Source: Crenobacter luteus
GTDB lineage: Bacteria > Pseudomonadota > Gammaproteobacteria > Burkholderiales > Chromobacteriaceae
Reading direction: 5' to 3'
NCBI RefSeq assembly: GCF_004345725.1
Contig: NZ_SLXG01000014.1
Coordinates: 1-64,000 of the forward strand
DNA length: 64,000 nucleotides
Shown: in pieces, positions 52,575 through 64,000 of the stretch
How the letters are laid out: each line of letters begins with the position of its first letter
How positions within the stretch are numbered: position 1 is the first letter of the stretch
Made by a program: the position numbers and the translations under genes
Notes under the pieces: model-generated
What the model saw: the letters and a program-made list of their open reading frames with translations, nothing else
Database searches by the model: none
Told to the model about the DNA's origin: nothing

Positions 52575-53240
52575 TCAGGCGAGCCTCAGGTCGAGGCTCG
52601 CGTAGTCGCCGTGCGCGTGGATGTCGCCGGCGACGAGCGCCAACGGCGCGACGAACGGCGGGCCGTCGACCACCAGCGTGTGAAACTCGCCGGCCTCGGC
52701 GCAGGGGTCGACGCCGCCGGCGACCAGTTCGTCGACCAGCTCGTGCGTCAGCGTCCTGCCGAGCAGTTCGGCCGGCGCCATCGCCGTGTTGACGGTGACG
52801 ATCAGCGCGCGGATGCCGGCGTCCAGACCCTCGCGCACCAGCGCGAGACGGTCTTCCTGCCACAAGGGCAGCGAAGCGGACAGGCCCGCGGCGGCGCAGA
52901 CTTTTTCTTCCCACTCGCGGTGCGCGTCGAGGTCGACGTCGCCGAATACCGCCATCTCGACGCCGTCGGCGGCGAAGGCTTGGAGCCGCTTGACGAAAGC
53001 CGCCTCGTAGCCGCTCCAGCTGGCGTCGGCGGTGACGAGCGGCAGATTCATCGCCGCGGCCTGCGCGACCATCACCTCGCGGCGCACGCCGTGCGAGCGG
53101 CTGCGCACGCCGTCCTCGTCGAACACCGTGAACAGCGCCGCAACACGGGCGCCGGCGCGGTGCGCGCGCCACAGCGCGAGGCAGGAATCCTTGCCGCCGC
53201 TCCAGGAGACGACGGTTTTCTTGTCTTTCAGCGTAGTCAT
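52575..53240 (-). CDS. Diphthine-ammonia-ligase-like (Dph6 family) ATP pyrophosphatase
   Basis: 221 residues. PP-loop VVSWSGGKDSCLALWRAHRA near 10-29, then VFGDVDLDAHREWEEKVC near 97 and VDPCAEAGEFHTLVVDGPPF near 180 define the Dph6/MJ0570 group. In eukaryotes and archaea this enzyme amidates diphthine, a modification bacteria lack, so the substrate here must differ. It lies inside the riboflavin operon between ribE and ribBA, hinting at a role in flavin or related cofactor handling. Confidence 0.85.
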   Translation of the reverse strand: MTTLKDKKTVVSWSGGKDSCLALWRAHRAGARVAALFTVFDEDGVRSRSHGVRREVMVAQAAAMNLPLVTADASWSGYEAAFVKRLQAFAADGVEMAVFGDVDLDAHREWEEKVCAAAGLSASLPLWQEDRLALVREGLDAGIRALIVTVNTAMAPAELLGRTLTHELVDELVAGGVDPCAEAGEFHTLVVDGPPFVAPLALVAGDIHAHGDYASLDLRLA

Positions 53241-53292
53241 TCGCGCGATCGTCGGAAAAGTGTTTTGCCTATGGCGGCGCGCGGGGCGGAAT

Positions 53293-53904
53293 TCAAGCCC
53301 CGCGCTCGGCGAGCACGCGCTCGACGGTGTCGACGATGGCCTGGGTGTGCGGGTCGATCTCGATGTTGACGAAATCGCCCGGCTTGCGCACGCCCATCAG
53401 CGTGCGGCTCAGCGTCTCGGGGATCAGGTGCACGCAGAAGCGGTCGCCCTCGACCTCGCCGATGGTCAGGCTGCAGCCGTCGACGCCGATATAGCCCTTG
53501 GCCAGCACATACTTCATCAGCTGCGCCGGCAGGCGGAACCACATGGTGCGGTTGTTCGGCGTATCGACCACCTTGACCACCTCGCCGGTCGAGACGATGT
53601 GGCCGGACATCGCGTGGCCGCCGATGTCGTCGCCGAAGCGGGCGGCGCGCTCGACGTTGACGCGGTCGCCCTCGGCCAGTTGGCCGAGGTTGGTCAGGCG
53701 CAGCGTTTCGTGCATCAGGTCGAAGCTGACGATGTCGCCGTCGATGGCGGTGACGGTCAGGCAGCAACCGTTGTGGGCGACCGACGCGCCGACCGTCAGG
53801 CCCGGCAGCAGCTCGGCCGGCAGGCGCAGCGCGTGGGTGCGGAAGTTTTCTTTGTCGACGACGCGGACGATCTCGGCCGTCCCTTGCACGATTCCGGTGA
53901 ACAT
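53293..53904 (-). CDS. ribE: Riboflavin synthase, alpha chain
   Basis: 203 residues from ATG 53904. It begins [13 protein letters not shown]. The two lumazine-protein repeats are visible: [17 protein letters not shown] near 38-54 and [16 protein letters not shown] near 135. It dismutates lumazine to riboflavin. The repeat at 53679 lies in [14 protein letters not shown]. It is first in the visible rib operon; a ribD gene is absent on this side of the cluster, being replaced by divergent prfC. Confidence 0.96.
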   Translation of the reverse strand: MFTGIVQGTAEIVRVVDKENFRTHALRLPAELLPGLTVGASVAHNGCCLTVTAIDGDIVSFDLMHETLRLTNLGQLAEGDRVNVERAARFGDDIGGHAMSGHIVSTGEVVKVVDTPNNRTMWFRLPAQLMKYVLAKGYIGVDGCSLTIGEVEGDRFCVHLIPETLSRTLMGVRKPGDFVNIEIDPHTQAIVDTVERVLAERGA

Positions 53905-53967
53905 GGATGCCTCGGGTATGCGGTGCGGAAAAGAGCAATGATAGCGAAATCCGCGCGCCGCGGTGGG

Positions 53968-53977
53968 CTCGGCCAAC
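53968..53977 (+). repeat. Intergenic copy of the CTCGGCCAAC word between ribE and prfC
   Basis: GCTCGGCCAACG, in the divergent promoter region; TACAAT at 54021-54026 is a possible prfC -10 box. Confidence 0.9.
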
Positions 53978-54056
53978 GCCCGGGACGGCGCGGGCCGTGC
54001 CGGAGCGCGGCAAACTTGGGTACAATTCCCCTCTTTTGACCCCGAGCTTCACCACC

Positions 54057-55667
<1,611 letters not shown>

Positions 55668-55680
55668 GGACGACGTCGCG

Positions 55681-56562
55681 ATGAACGCCTTCGGCTGGAT
55701 CGCCGAGATCGCGCGCGAGTACGCGGTCGACCTCGGCCGCACCGGCGGGCTGATCCTCCTGCTGGTGGTCGCCCGCATCGCGATCGCGCGCGCGATCGCC
55801 GCCAACCCGCGCGTGCCGATCGACGCGCGCCGGCGCTGGTCGATCAACGCGCGCAACGCGCTGGTACTGGTCGGCGTGCTCGGCGTCGCCGGCATCTGGG
55901 CCAAGGAGATCGAGACCTTCGCGGTCTCGGTGGTCGCCTTCGCCGCCGCGCTGGTGCTGGCGACCAAGGAGCTGATCATGTGCCTGGGCGGCGCCTTCCT
56001 GCGCACGATGAGCAACGCGTTCTCGGTCGGCGACCACATCGAGATCGGCGGCCACCGCGGTCGCGTCGTCGACATCAACCTGTTCTCGACGACGATCATG
56101 GAAATCGGCCCGCGCCACGACGCGCATTTCATCACCGGCCGCGCGGTGTCGCTGCCCAACAGCCTGCTGCTGACCGCGCCGGTGATCCGCGAAAATTTCA
56201 TGGGCGACATCGTCGTGCACGTGATCACCGTGCCGCTGTCCTACGAGCACAACCCGAACCGGATGGAGGCGATGCTGCTGGCGATCGCCAACGAGGTGTG
56301 CGCGCCCCACCTGGCGGCCGCCGAGCGCCACATGCTGCACATCGAGGCGCGCCATCTGGTCGACACGCCGTCGGTCCAGCCGCGCATCGCCTTCCTGCCG
56401 GTCGACGACAAACGCTACCAGCTGATGCTGCGCGTCGCCATCCCCGCCAACGAACGCAACCGCGTCGAGCAGGCCATCCTGCACCGCCTGATGCAACAAG
56501 CCTTCCCCGACTGCGACGCGGCGCTGCCGGCGCGCGCCACCGCCGAGGTCAAGCCGTCATGA
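55681..56562 (+). CDS. MscS-family mechanosensitive channel
   Basis: 293 residues. Two or three N-terminal helices (about 20-38, 58-80, 85-110), then the beta domain RTMSNAFSVGDHIEIGGHRG and RVVDINLFSTTIMEIG near 116-145, and the NSLLLTAPVIRENF region. It opens under membrane tension to protect against osmotic downshock. Lacking the long N-terminal extension of MscK, it is a small-conductance type. Downstream TetR gene overlaps by ATGA. Confidence 0.9.
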   Translation: MNAFGWIAEIAREYAVDLGRTGGLILLLVVARIAIARAIAANPRVPIDARRRWSINARNALVLVGVLGVAGIWAKEIETFAVSVVAFAAALVLATKELIMCLGGAFLRTMSNAFSVGDHIEIGGHRGRVVDINLFSTTIMEIGPRHDAHFITGRAVSLPNSLLLTAPVIRENFMGDIVVHVITVPLSYEHNPNRMEAMLLAIANEVCAPHLAAAERHMLHIEARHLVDTPSVQPRIAFLPVDDKRYQLMLRVAIPANERNRVEQAILHRLMQQAFPDCDAALPARATAEVKPS

Positions 56563-57200
56563 GCAAACCGCGCGGCAAGACCTTCGAGCGCATCGTCCGC
56601 GAGAGCCTCGCGCTGTTCAACGAGCACGGCGAGCGCAACGTCACCACCAACCACATCGCGGCGCACCTGGGCATCAGCCCCGGCAATCTCTACTATCACT
56701 TCCGCAACAAGGAAGAAATCGTCTACCAGATTTTCTGCCAGTACCGCGACTGCCTCACCGAACGGCTGGCGATGCCGGTCGACCGGGCGCTGACGGCCGC
56801 CGACCTGGGCGCCTTCCTCGACACCGCCTTCGACGTGATGTGGCGTTACCGCTTCCTGTTCCACGACCAGCCGGGCCTGCTGGCGCGCAACCCGCAGCTG
56901 CAGCAGGACTATCTGGAGTTCGTCAATTCGACCTTCCGCGCCCTGCTGTTCGGCCACTTCCGCGAATTCGTCCGCCTCGGTCTGCTGCGCATCGACGACG
57001 CCGACATCGAGCCGGTGATGCTCAACATCTGGCTGGTGGTGAAGTTCTGGTTCGCCTTCGAGGAGGCCGCGCACCCGCACGACCGGAGCGGCGCGGCCTA
57101 CAGCCGGCGCGGCGTGCGCCAGGTGCTCACGCTGCTCAAGCCCTACGTACAGCCGGACTTCCAGCCCGTTTTCAACGCGCTGCTGGAGCGCACGGCCTGA
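56559..57200 (+). CDS. TetR/AcrR-family transcriptional regulator
   Basis: 213 residues from ATG 56559. Helix-turn-helix at about 20-50 (NVTTNHIAAHLGISPGNLYY, HFRNKEEIV), then a ligand-binding domain with aromatic-rich VMWRYRFLFHDQPGLLARNP. This subfamily is found regulating lipid or amino-acid related genes in beta-proteobacteria. Target genes are not apparent; the coupled MscS gene is a candidate. Confidence 0.88.
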   Translation: MSKPRGKTFERIVRESLALFNEHGERNVTTNHIAAHLGISPGNLYYHFRNKEEIVYQIFCQYRDCLTERLAMPVDRALTAADLGAFLDTAFDVMWRYRFLFHDQPGLLARNPQLQQDYLEFVNSTFRALLFGHFREFVRLGLLRIDDADIEPVMLNIWLVVKFWFAFEEAAHPHDRSGAAYSRRGVRQVLTLLKPYVQPDFQPVFNALLERTA

Positions 57201-57296
57201 TAGCCCCTCGTCGCCGGCGACGGCGCCGCTTTGTTTTTGCGCCGCCGGGCGCTTATCCTTGCGGGTCCGGATAAAACAACACGAGAAGAGACAGCC

Positions 57297-58175
57297 ATGG
57301 ACAAAATCGGATTCGTCGGCCTCGGCCTGATGGGCCAGCCGATGACCCGCCGCCTGATCGAAGCCGGTTTCGACGTCACCGTCTGGAACCGTTCGCCCGA
57401 CAAGTGCGCCGACCTCGTCGCCGCCGGCGCCCACCTCGCCGCCAGCCTCGGCGAGCTGGTCGAGCGCGTCGACGTGGTGATGAGCTGCGTGTCCGACACC
57501 GCCGCCGTCGAGGCGGTGGTGTTCGGCGAGCACGGCGTCGCCGCGCACGGCGCGGCCGGCAAGCTGCTGGTCGACTTTTCCAGCATCGAGCCGGCGGCGA
57601 CGCGCGACTTCGCCGCGCGGCTCGAAGCCGCCTGCGGCATGCGCTGGGTCGACGCGCCGGTCTCGGGCGGCACCGCCGGCGCCGAGAACGGCACGCTGGT
57701 CATCATGGCCGGCGGCCGCGACGAGGACGTCGAGCGGCTGCGGCCGCTCGCCGCGCCGCTGTCGCAGCGGCTGACGCGCATGGGCGGCGTCGGCGCCGGC
57801 CAGGTGACCAAGGTCTGCAACCAGCTGATCGTCGCCGCCAACGCGATGCTGATCGCCGAGGCGGTGACGTTGGCCGAGAAGAGCGGCGTCGACGCCAGCC
57901 AGCTCGCGCCGGCGCTCGCCGGCGGCTTCGCCGACTCCAAGCCGTTCCAGATCCTGTCGCCGCGGATGGCGACGAAAACTTTCGAGCCGGTGCAGTGGAA
58001 GGTCGCGACGCTGCTCAAAGACCTCGACAACGCCGTCAAACTCGCGCGCGAGGTCGGCGGCGGCACGCCGCTGGCGGGCTTGGCCAACCAGTTGATGCGT
58101 GTGTTCGCCGAACAGGGCAACCGGGATCGCGACCTCGCTAGCGTGATCGAACTCTACCAGCGGCCGGCGCGCTGA
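57297..58175 (+). CDS. Beta-hydroxyacid dehydrogenase (3-hydroxyisobutyrate/tartronate-semialdehyde type)
   Basis: 292 residues from ATG 57297. NADP-fold IGFVGLGLMGQPMTRRLIEA at residues 4-23, substrate motif VDAPVSGGTAGAENGTL near 117, and the catalytic Lys in GAGQVTKVCNQLIV near 165. The exact substrate among hydroxyisobutyrate, tartronate semialdehyde or glyoxylate cannot be assigned. Repeat copy at 57869 encodes LAE. Confidence 0.9.
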   Translation: MDKIGFVGLGLMGQPMTRRLIEAGFDVTVWNRSPDKCADLVAAGAHLAASLGELVERVDVVMSCVSDTAAVEAVVFGEHGVAAHGAAGKLLVDFSSIEPAATRDFAARLEAACGMRWVDAPVSGGTAGAENGTLVIMAGGRDEDVERLRPLAAPLSQRLTRMGGVGAGQVTKVCNQLIVAANAMLIAEAVTLAEKSGVDASQLAPALAGGFADSKPFQILSPRMATKTFEPVQWKVATLLKDLDNAVKLAREVGGGTPLAGLANQLMRVFAEQGNRDRDLASVIELYQRPAR

Positions 58176-58570
58176 CCGCCGGGCGGGGCGGCCGCCCCGC
58201 CGCCTCCCCCTTCCCGCGAACTTCGCCGCTTAAGCCGGCGATTTCGCGCGGCAATCCGGCAAAGCGCTTGCGCCGGCCCGGGTTTTGCCTTATAGTCTCG
58301 CCACTTCGCGCTTGCCGCATCGGCAGGCGCACCATGTTTCATCGTCCCCCACCTCGCTTTTGCCTCGTCTTTCGCCGTTTTCCTTTGCAGAACACGCATC
58401 GCGGCTCGATTAACAGGTAGGTGCCGATGAGTATCGGATGCGCAACGACCGCATCCAGAACGCGCCGACCCTCCTGTTTGGTCCGGGCCCTCGGGTCTTC
58501 CGGACAGCCTTGTATCGTCCACAGGGCTCGGCCAACCTTTGCCGTCACTCCGGCAATCAAAGGAAAATAC
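58176..58570 (+). promoter_or_regulatory. Long helicase 5' leader with candidate promoter
   Basis: Gene-free 395 bp. TTGCGC (58268-58273) and TATAGT (58291-58296) are 17 bp apart, implying a leader of about 270 nt before the helicase ATG. Such leaders are usual on cold-inducible RNA helicase genes. The segment includes one copy of the repeated word, CTCGGCCAACCTTT, at 58527, and no other structure I could define by eye. Confidence 0.5.
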
Positions 58571-59980
<1,410 letters not shown>

Positions 59981-60000
59981 GCCGTTCCCGAGCAGGAATG

Positions 60001-60028
60001 AAAAAAGCCACCCCAGGGTGGCTTTTTT
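60001..60028. terminator. Helicase terminator
   Basis: AAAAAAGCCACC / GGTGGCTTTTTT around CCAG, with A and T runs on both sides; serves the helicase and possibly the converging gene. Confidence 0.9.
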
Positions 60029-60102
60029 CGTGCCGGACAGCCCTCGCCCGGCACGGTCGCGGCGAGGGCCCGGCCAAGCTGGACGAGCGCGCAGCGGCGG
60101 CC

Positions 60103-60450
60103 TTACAGCGCCAGCGGCGGCAGGCCGTGCTGCGCGCGCGCGCGGTTGCAGGCGTCGTCGTACACGCCGATCGCCGAGCGCGGCGCGAATTCGCGGCACG
60201 GCGACGGGCGCTCCTTGTAGATGCCGCAGTGCACCGCCTCGCCGATGACGCCGACCAGCGCGCGGCAACGCGGCCGGGCGTAGTCGGTGCCTTTCAGTCG
60301 CATCAGGCTGGCCGTTTCCGCGTCGGCCAGGCCGTCGGGCACGCAGCCGCCCTCGCTCGACAATTCGGAGCGGTGGAAGGTGACGCGGAAGGCGGCGCAG
60401 CAGGCGCCGCAGGACAGACAGGCCGACAGCGGCTTGCGAGCGTCTTGCAT
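60103..60450 (-). CDS. YkgJ-family cysteine-cluster protein
   Basis: 115 residues from ATG 60450. Cysteines in ACLSCGACCAAFRVTFHRSE near 10-29 and HCGIYKERPSPCREF near 74-88 form the putative metal or FeS cluster of the YkgJ/UPF0153 group. The function of the family is unknown. Its start abuts the stop of the upstream alpha/beta hydrolase, so the pair is co-transcribed. Confidence 0.87.
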   Translation of the reverse strand: MQDARKPLSACLSCGACCAAFRVTFHRSELSSEGGCVPDGLADAETASLMRLKGTDYARPRCRALVGVIGEAVHCGIYKERPSPCREFAPRSAIGVYDDACNRARAQHGLPPLAL

Positions 60451-61400
60451 CACTCGCCCCCTGCCGGCGGCGCGAGCGCTGCCTCGATCAGCTTCAGCGT
60501 CGCCTCGGGCTTCTCGACCGGCAGGTTGTGGCCGCCTTCGTCGGCCACCATCAGCGGCGCGCGGTAGCGTGCGGCGAAACGCTCGCCGACTTCGAGCGGG
60601 AACACCTTGTCCTTGCGGCTCCAGATCAGCGCGATCGGCGGCAGCGCCGCCGCGTCGAGCCGCGCCAGATAACGCCCGCGCGACGCGACCAGCTCGCGCA
60701 TCAGCGCGGTCAGCTCGGCCTCGCGGCCGGCGAAATAGTGACGGCGCACGTCGTCGAGCACGAAATCGGACGCCGGGCGCGGCCGGTCGAACACCACGCG
60801 CATCACCCGCTCCAGCTCGCGCGCGCCGGCCGGCACGAACAGCGCCTCGGCGCTCGGTGCGCCGGCACGCGCGAGCATGGCGGCGAGCTCGGCGTCGCCG
60901 AAGCCCGCGCCCGGCGCGTTGATGATCACCAGCTGCGCGACGCGGCCCGGCAGCCGGCGGCCGACCTCCATCGCGACGAGGCCGCCGTAGGACACGCCGA
61001 CCAGGCGCACGCCGGCCAGGCCGCGCGACTCGATCAGCTCGGCGATCGCGTCGGCCTGGGCGTCGAGGCTGGGCGCGCGGCGCGCGTGGCTGGCGCCGAA
61101 CCACAAGAGGTCGGGCACCAGCACGCGGTGCTGGCGCGCCAGCGCCGTCGCCTGCCCCTTCCAGGTGACCAGGCCGTTGCCGCCGAAGCCGTGCAGCAGC
61201 ATCAGCGGCTCGCCGCGGCCGGCCTCGTGGTAGACCAGCCGCCCCTCGGGCAGCGCCAGCTCGCGGGCCTCGAAGCCTTCGGCGCGCGCGGCCGACGCGA
61301 CCCAGCGCGCGTGCAGCGACGCCGGCGAGCAGGCGGCGAGGCCGCCGAGCAGCCCCAGCGCGACGGCGAGGGCCGCGCATCGTTTCGTCAGCGCCCGCAT
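60450..61400 (-). CDS. Alpha/beta-hydrolase lipoprotein
   Basis: 316 residues. Lipoprotein signal ends LGGLAAC, Cys near 24. Core: oxyanion MLLHGFGGNG near 67, nucleophile Ser in LVGVSYGGLVAME near 134, acid in IWSRKDKVFPLE near 262 and His in EGGHNLPVEKP near 289. An esterase or lipase-like enzyme bound to the membrane; substrate unknown. Overlaps the YkgJ gene. Confidence 0.87.
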   Translation of the reverse strand: MRALTKRCAALAVALGLLGGLAACSPASLHARWVASAARAEGFEARELALPEGRLVYHEAGRGEPLMLLHGFGGNGLVTWKGQATALARQHRVLVPDLLWFGASHARRAPSLDAQADAIAELIESRGLAGVRLVGVSYGGLVAMEVGRRLPGRVAQLVIINAPGAGFGDAELAAMLARAGAPSAEALFVPAGARELERVMRVVFDRPRPASDFVLDDVRRHYFAGREAELTALMRELVASRGRYLARLDAAALPPIALIWSRKDKVFPLEVGERFAARYRAPLMVADEGGHNLPVEKPEATLKLIEAALAPPAGGE

Positions 61401-61410
61401 GTCACCCCCG

Positions 61411-62139
61411 TCAGATCCGCTCGCCCGGCGCCAGGTAGCGCCACTGGCCCGCCGGCAGGTCGGACAGCTTGACGCGACCGATGCGGATGCGCTTGAGGCC
61501 GACCACCTTCAGGCCGACCTGCTCGCACATGCGGCGGATCTGGCGCTTCTTGCCTTCCTGCAGCACGAAGCGCAGCTGGTCCTGGTTCTGCCAGCTCACC
61601 TTGGCCGGCTTGAGTTTTTCGCCGTCGAGGCTCAAACCGTGGTTGAGCAGGCGCAAGCCGTCTTCGGACAGCTTGCCCTCGACGCGCACCAGGTACTCCT
61701 TCTCGACCTCGCTGGTCTCGCCGATGATGTGCTTGGCGACGCGGCCATCCTGGGTCAGGATCAACAGCCCCACCGAATCGATGTCGAGCCGGCCGGCCGG
61801 CGCGAGGCCCTTGAGGTGGTCGCGCGAGAAGCGGATGCCGCTCTTGTCGCCCTTCCAGTGGTTTTGCGGCGTGACCAGCACCACCGCCGGCTGGTAGCCG
61901 CCCTCGGCCTGGCCGGACACGTAGCCGACCGGCTTGTTCAGCAGGATGGTCACGCGCTGGCTCTGCGTTTCGCGCGCGCGCGGGTCGAGGTCGATGCGCT
62001 GGCCCGGCGCGACCTTTTGGCCGAGCACGGCGACTTCGCCGTCGACCTTCACCCAGCCCCGTTCGATATAGCTGTCGGCCTCGCGGCGCGAACACAGGCC
62101 GAGCTCGGCCAACCTTTTGGACAAACGGACGGGTTCCAT
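61411..62139 (-). CDS. Dual-domain rRNA pseudouridine synthase (RluB/RluF type)
   Basis: 242 residues from ATG 62139. S4 RNA-binding domain at about 5-60 ([20 protein letters not shown]) followed by the catalytic domain with the active Asp in [17 protein letters not shown] near 116. C-terminal [20 protein letters not shown] near 196 fits the RsuA/RluB/E/F family; the close match to RluF is inferred. It modifies 23S rRNA. A repeat copy (62104) lies within the first 12 codons and encodes LAE. Confidence 0.92.
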   Translation of the reverse strand: MEPVRLSKRLAELGLCSRREADSYIERGWVKVDGEVAVLGQKVAPGQRIDLDPRARETQSQRVTILLNKPVGYVSGQAEGGYQPAVVLVTPQNHWKGDKSGIRFSRDHLKGLAPAGRLDIDSVGLLILTQDGRVAKHIIGETSEVEKEYLVRVEGKLSEDGLRLLNHGLSLDGEKLKPAKVSWQNQDQLRFVLQEGKKRQIRRMCEQVGLKVVGLKRIRIGRVKLSDLPAGQWRYLAPGERI

Positions 62140-62244
62140 GGGACTCCAAACAAAACCGGGCGGCCAGCGCCGCCCGCGGAAAATCGACGCCGTATTGTAA
62201 GAAATGCCGGCGGCGCGGCCAACCTTTGCCACGCGGCGGACGAG

Positions 62245-62268
62245 AAAAAACCCGCACGGCGGCGGGTT
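62245..62268 (-). terminator. Terminator after the zinc-ribbon gene
   Basis: Minus strand: AACCCGC (62268-62262) pairs with GCGGGTT (62255-62249), loop of six, followed by a T-run (62250-62245). Confidence 0.75.
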
Positions 62269-62329
62269 CGCGGGCGCGGCGCGAAGGCGGGCGAGCCGGC
62301 GCTTCATCGCGCCCACGTCGCCCCGGCGT

Positions 62330-62614
62330 TCAATCGAACAGCTCTTCCCAGAAACTCTTCTTGCGCTTGGGCGGGTACGGCCGCTGCGCGTGCTGCGGCG
62401 GCTGACCGTATTGCGGTGGCTGGCCACCGTAGCCCTGGGCCGGCGACGGGCCCGGCGCCGCGGCGGGCTCCAGGTCGCGCACCGCGCGCGCGACGATCTT
62501 GTCGAGCTCGCCGCGGTCCAGCCACACGCCGCGGCATCGCGGGCAGTAATCGATCTCGACCCCCTGGCGTTCGCTCATCACCAGCGTGGTGTCCTTGCAG
62601 ACGGGGCAGTGCAT
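62330..62614 (-). CDS. TFIIB-type zinc-ribbon protein
   Basis: 94 residues. CPVCKDTTL at 3-11 and [16 protein letters not shown] near 22 are the four-cysteine zinc ribbon of the zf-TFIIB family. Then a linker and a Pro/Gln/Tyr-rich low-complexity region ([10 protein letters not shown]), and a conserved FWEELFD end. Its function is unknown. Lies 84 nt from the next gene. Confidence 0.85.
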   Translation of the reverse strand: MHCPVCKDTTLVMSERQGVEIDYCPRCRGVWLDRGELDKIVARAVRDLEPAAAPGPSPAQGYGGQPPQYGQPPQHAQRPYPPKRKKSFWEELFD

Positions 62615-62698
62615 TCGGCAGTCTCCTTGAGGTGCTTGGGTGGGCCATCGCCCACGGCGACGGTGCGGATAAAGACCCGGCGCGCGGCCCGGGGTTCC

Positions 62699-63523
62699 TC
62701 AGGCTCGGGCCAAGGTCCAGCCCGGCTCGTGCCGCTCGGCGAGCACAAAGCCGGCGCCTTCGTCGCGATAGTCCCAGCGCTCGAGGGCCACACGCCGGGT
62801 GCCCTCCACGACCGGCTCGAGCACCAGGCGGTTGAAGGAATTGCCCTGCCCGGCGCGCAGCCGTCGCGACACCGCGGTGCCGGCCTGCATCACCCAGGCG
62901 TCGCCGGCCGGCTCGCCGTGCCGCGCGGCCAACGGCCGGATGAACGGGTGATGGATGTGGCCGCCGAGGAAGAGCCGCGCGCCGGCGGCGACGCCCTCGC
63001 GCACCAGCTCGTGCGCGCCGTGCATCAGGTTCGCGTGGTCGCTATCGAGCAGGCAGTCGACCGGGTGATGGGCGACGACGACCTTCAGCGCGCCGGCCGG
63101 CGCGGCCGCGAGCGCGGCGAGCAACGCCGCGCGCGCCGCGCGGCCGACGCGACCGTTCCGGTGCCGCAGCGGCACCGTGCTGTCGACGCCGAATACCGCG
63201 AGCGCGTCGTCGATCAAGCACGGCGCACGCGCCGCGCCGAAGGCGCGCTCGAACTCGCCGTAGGGCGCGAGCAGCCGCTCGACCGGCTTGAACAGCGGCA
63301 GGTCGTGGTTGCCGGGCACCGCGACGCAGGCGCGCGGCGCGAGGCACGCGACGAGCGCGCGCGCGCGCTCGAACTCGTCGCGGCGCGCGCGCTGCGTGAG
63401 GTCGCCCGACAGCACCAGCACGTCGATCGGCGGGTTGGCCGAGGCCCAGCGCAAGAACGCGTCGACGACCTCGGGCCGCTCGACACCGAAGTGGGTGTCC
63501 GACAGGTGCAGCAACGTCGTCAC
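62699..63523 (-). CDS. Calcineurin-like metallophosphoesterase
   Basis: 274 residues from a GTG start. Metal ligands in order: LHLSDTHFG near 5-13, VLSGDLTQR near 37, VPGNHDLPLF near 68, VVAHHPVD near 147 and GGHIHHPF near 183. Resembles the small phosphodiesterase branch, so cyclic nucleotide, ADP-ribose or lipid phosphates are candidates. Its start overlaps the lipid-kinase gene (GTGA). Confidence 0.9.
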   Translation of the reverse strand: MTTLLHLSDTHFGVERPEVVDAFLRWASANPPIDVLVLSGDLTQRARRDEFERARALVACLAPRACVAVPGNHDLPLFKPVERLLAPYGEFERAFGAARAPCLIDDALAVFGVDSTVPLRHRNGRVGRAARAALLAALAAAPAGALKVVVAHHPVDCLLDSDHANLMHGAHELVREGVAAGARLFLGGHIHHPFIRPLAARHGEPAGDAWVMQAGTAVSRRLRAGQGNSFNRLVLEPVVEGTRRVALERWDYRDEGAGFVLAERHEPGWTLARA

Positions 63524-64000
63524 GGCGCGCCCCCGCCGTCGGGCGGCGCCAGCAGGGTCAGCGCGTCGCGTCGCACCGAGAAGCGCAGCGGCATCGCCAG
63601 CCGCAGCACCTCGCCGTCGATCGCGACCTTGACCCGCCCGGCGTGGCCGCGCACCTCGACCGTTCGGGCGCAGAAGTGTTGCAGGTTCTCGTCGTCGGCC
63701 AGCCGGCCGAGCGCGCCGCGCGTCAACAGCTTGACGCGGTCCCAGCGCGTCAGCGGCCGCATCACCATCGCCGCGAGCCGGCCGTCGGCGACGCACTCGG
63801 CCTCGGGCAGGTTCAGGTCGGCCAGTTGCAGCGGGTTGTTGCCGAAGAACACCATCGCGGTGCGGCAACGGCGCGGCGCGCCGTCGACCACCATCTCGAC
63901 GCGCAGGCTGCGGTGCTCGCGCAGCAGCGTGTAGAGGCCCGACAGGAAGGCGACCGCGCGGCTGCGGCCGAGCCGGCCCTTGTGGCGTTCGCGCGCCTCG
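63520..64000 (-). CDS. Diacylglycerol-kinase-family lipid kinase, C-terminal part (runs off the window)
   Basis: The open frame continues past the right edge; about 159 residues are visible. Sequence EMVVDGAPRRCRTAMVFFGN (near the family's second domain), then LADLNLPEAECVADGRLAAM and VKVAIDGEVLRLAMPLRFSV match the beta-rich C-terminal domain of YegS/DAGK-like kinases. The catalytic N-terminal part is not in view. It overlaps the phosphoesterase start by 4 nt. Confidence 0.8.
   Translation of the reverse strand, partial: EARERHKGRLGRSRAVAFLSGLYTLLREHRSLRVEMVVDGAPRRCRTAMVFFGNNPLQLADLNLPEAECVADGRLAAMVMRPLTRWDRVKLLTRGALGRLADDENLQHFCARTVEVRGHAGRVKVAIDGEVLRLAMPLRFSVRRDALTLLAPPDGGGAP

Noticed and set aside
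53905-54056. FMN riboswitch upstream of ribE
   Set aside because: The divergent gap to prfC is about 150 bp, and I could not find the conserved RFN-element segments in it.

Overview
The window is a high-G+C (about two thirds by eye) chromosomal segment from a beta-proteobacterium. The gene content and order (ribE-ribBA-ribH-nusB-thiL-pgpA, prfC, dapF next to a DUF484 gene, gyrA-serC-pheA) fit Betaproteobacteria. A dif site whose XerC arm matches, as far as I recall, the Neisseria dif arm suggests Neisseriales, probably a Chromobacteriaceae-type free-living relative. This placement is inference; species was not determined.

Layout. 1-4955 is the end of a decayed P2-like prophage. An IS3-family element cuts the baseplate gene J, followed by tail gene I, tail-fibre genes, a tail assembly chaperone, a Mu Com-like regulator overlapping a D12-class adenine methyltransferase, and the last piece of a serine recombinase. 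The prophage stops beside tRNA-Thr(UGU) at 5017-5092. 5137-19348 holds an amino-acid ABC transporter (no ATPase seen), gyrA, two coupled thioesterases, serC, pheA, a LOG-family gene, elbB, an OsmC gene, dapF/DUF484, and a TetR-DUF4442-crotonase operon. The chromosome-dimer resolution site dif lies at 19457-19484. 19754-32054 carries small envelope proteins, a dienelactone hydrolase, a diguanylate cyclase, an AI-2E-type permease, dgt, a transporter, msrB and a large secreted protein. 32116-53904 is almost entirely minus-strand: a soluble PAS chemotaxis transducer, TrmH, HDOD protein, motAB, puuA/puuD-like genes and alanine dehydrogenase, yajQ, a four-gene envelope/cupredoxin operon and the riboflavin/thiamine/phospholipid cluster; a tyrosine recombinase and an ABC exporter (45225-48198) are plus-strand exceptions. 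54057-64000 has prfC, an MscS channel, a TetR gene, a beta-hydroxyacid dehydrogenase, a DEAD-box helicase, and a minus-strand block of an rRNA pseudouridine synthase, hydrolases and a lipid-kinase-like gene.

The main discovery is a short word. The 10-mer CTCGGCCAAC (reverse complement GTTGGCCGAG) occurs 35 times exactly, 19 in one orientation and 16 in the other. A random sequence of this length and composition should hold fewer than one. Eleven copies are intergenic, two pairs form the stems of transcription terminators, and most coding copies spell Leu-Ala-Glu with a TTG codon. Intergenic copies often extend to GCTCGGCCAACCTT. This is how a DNA uptake sequence behaves in Neisseriaceae, but the word is unrelated to the GCCGTCTGAA family of dialects. 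I propose it as a new uptake-sequence dialect. The second notable result is the dif site, which places the window at the replication terminus and agrees with the change in gene orientation around it.
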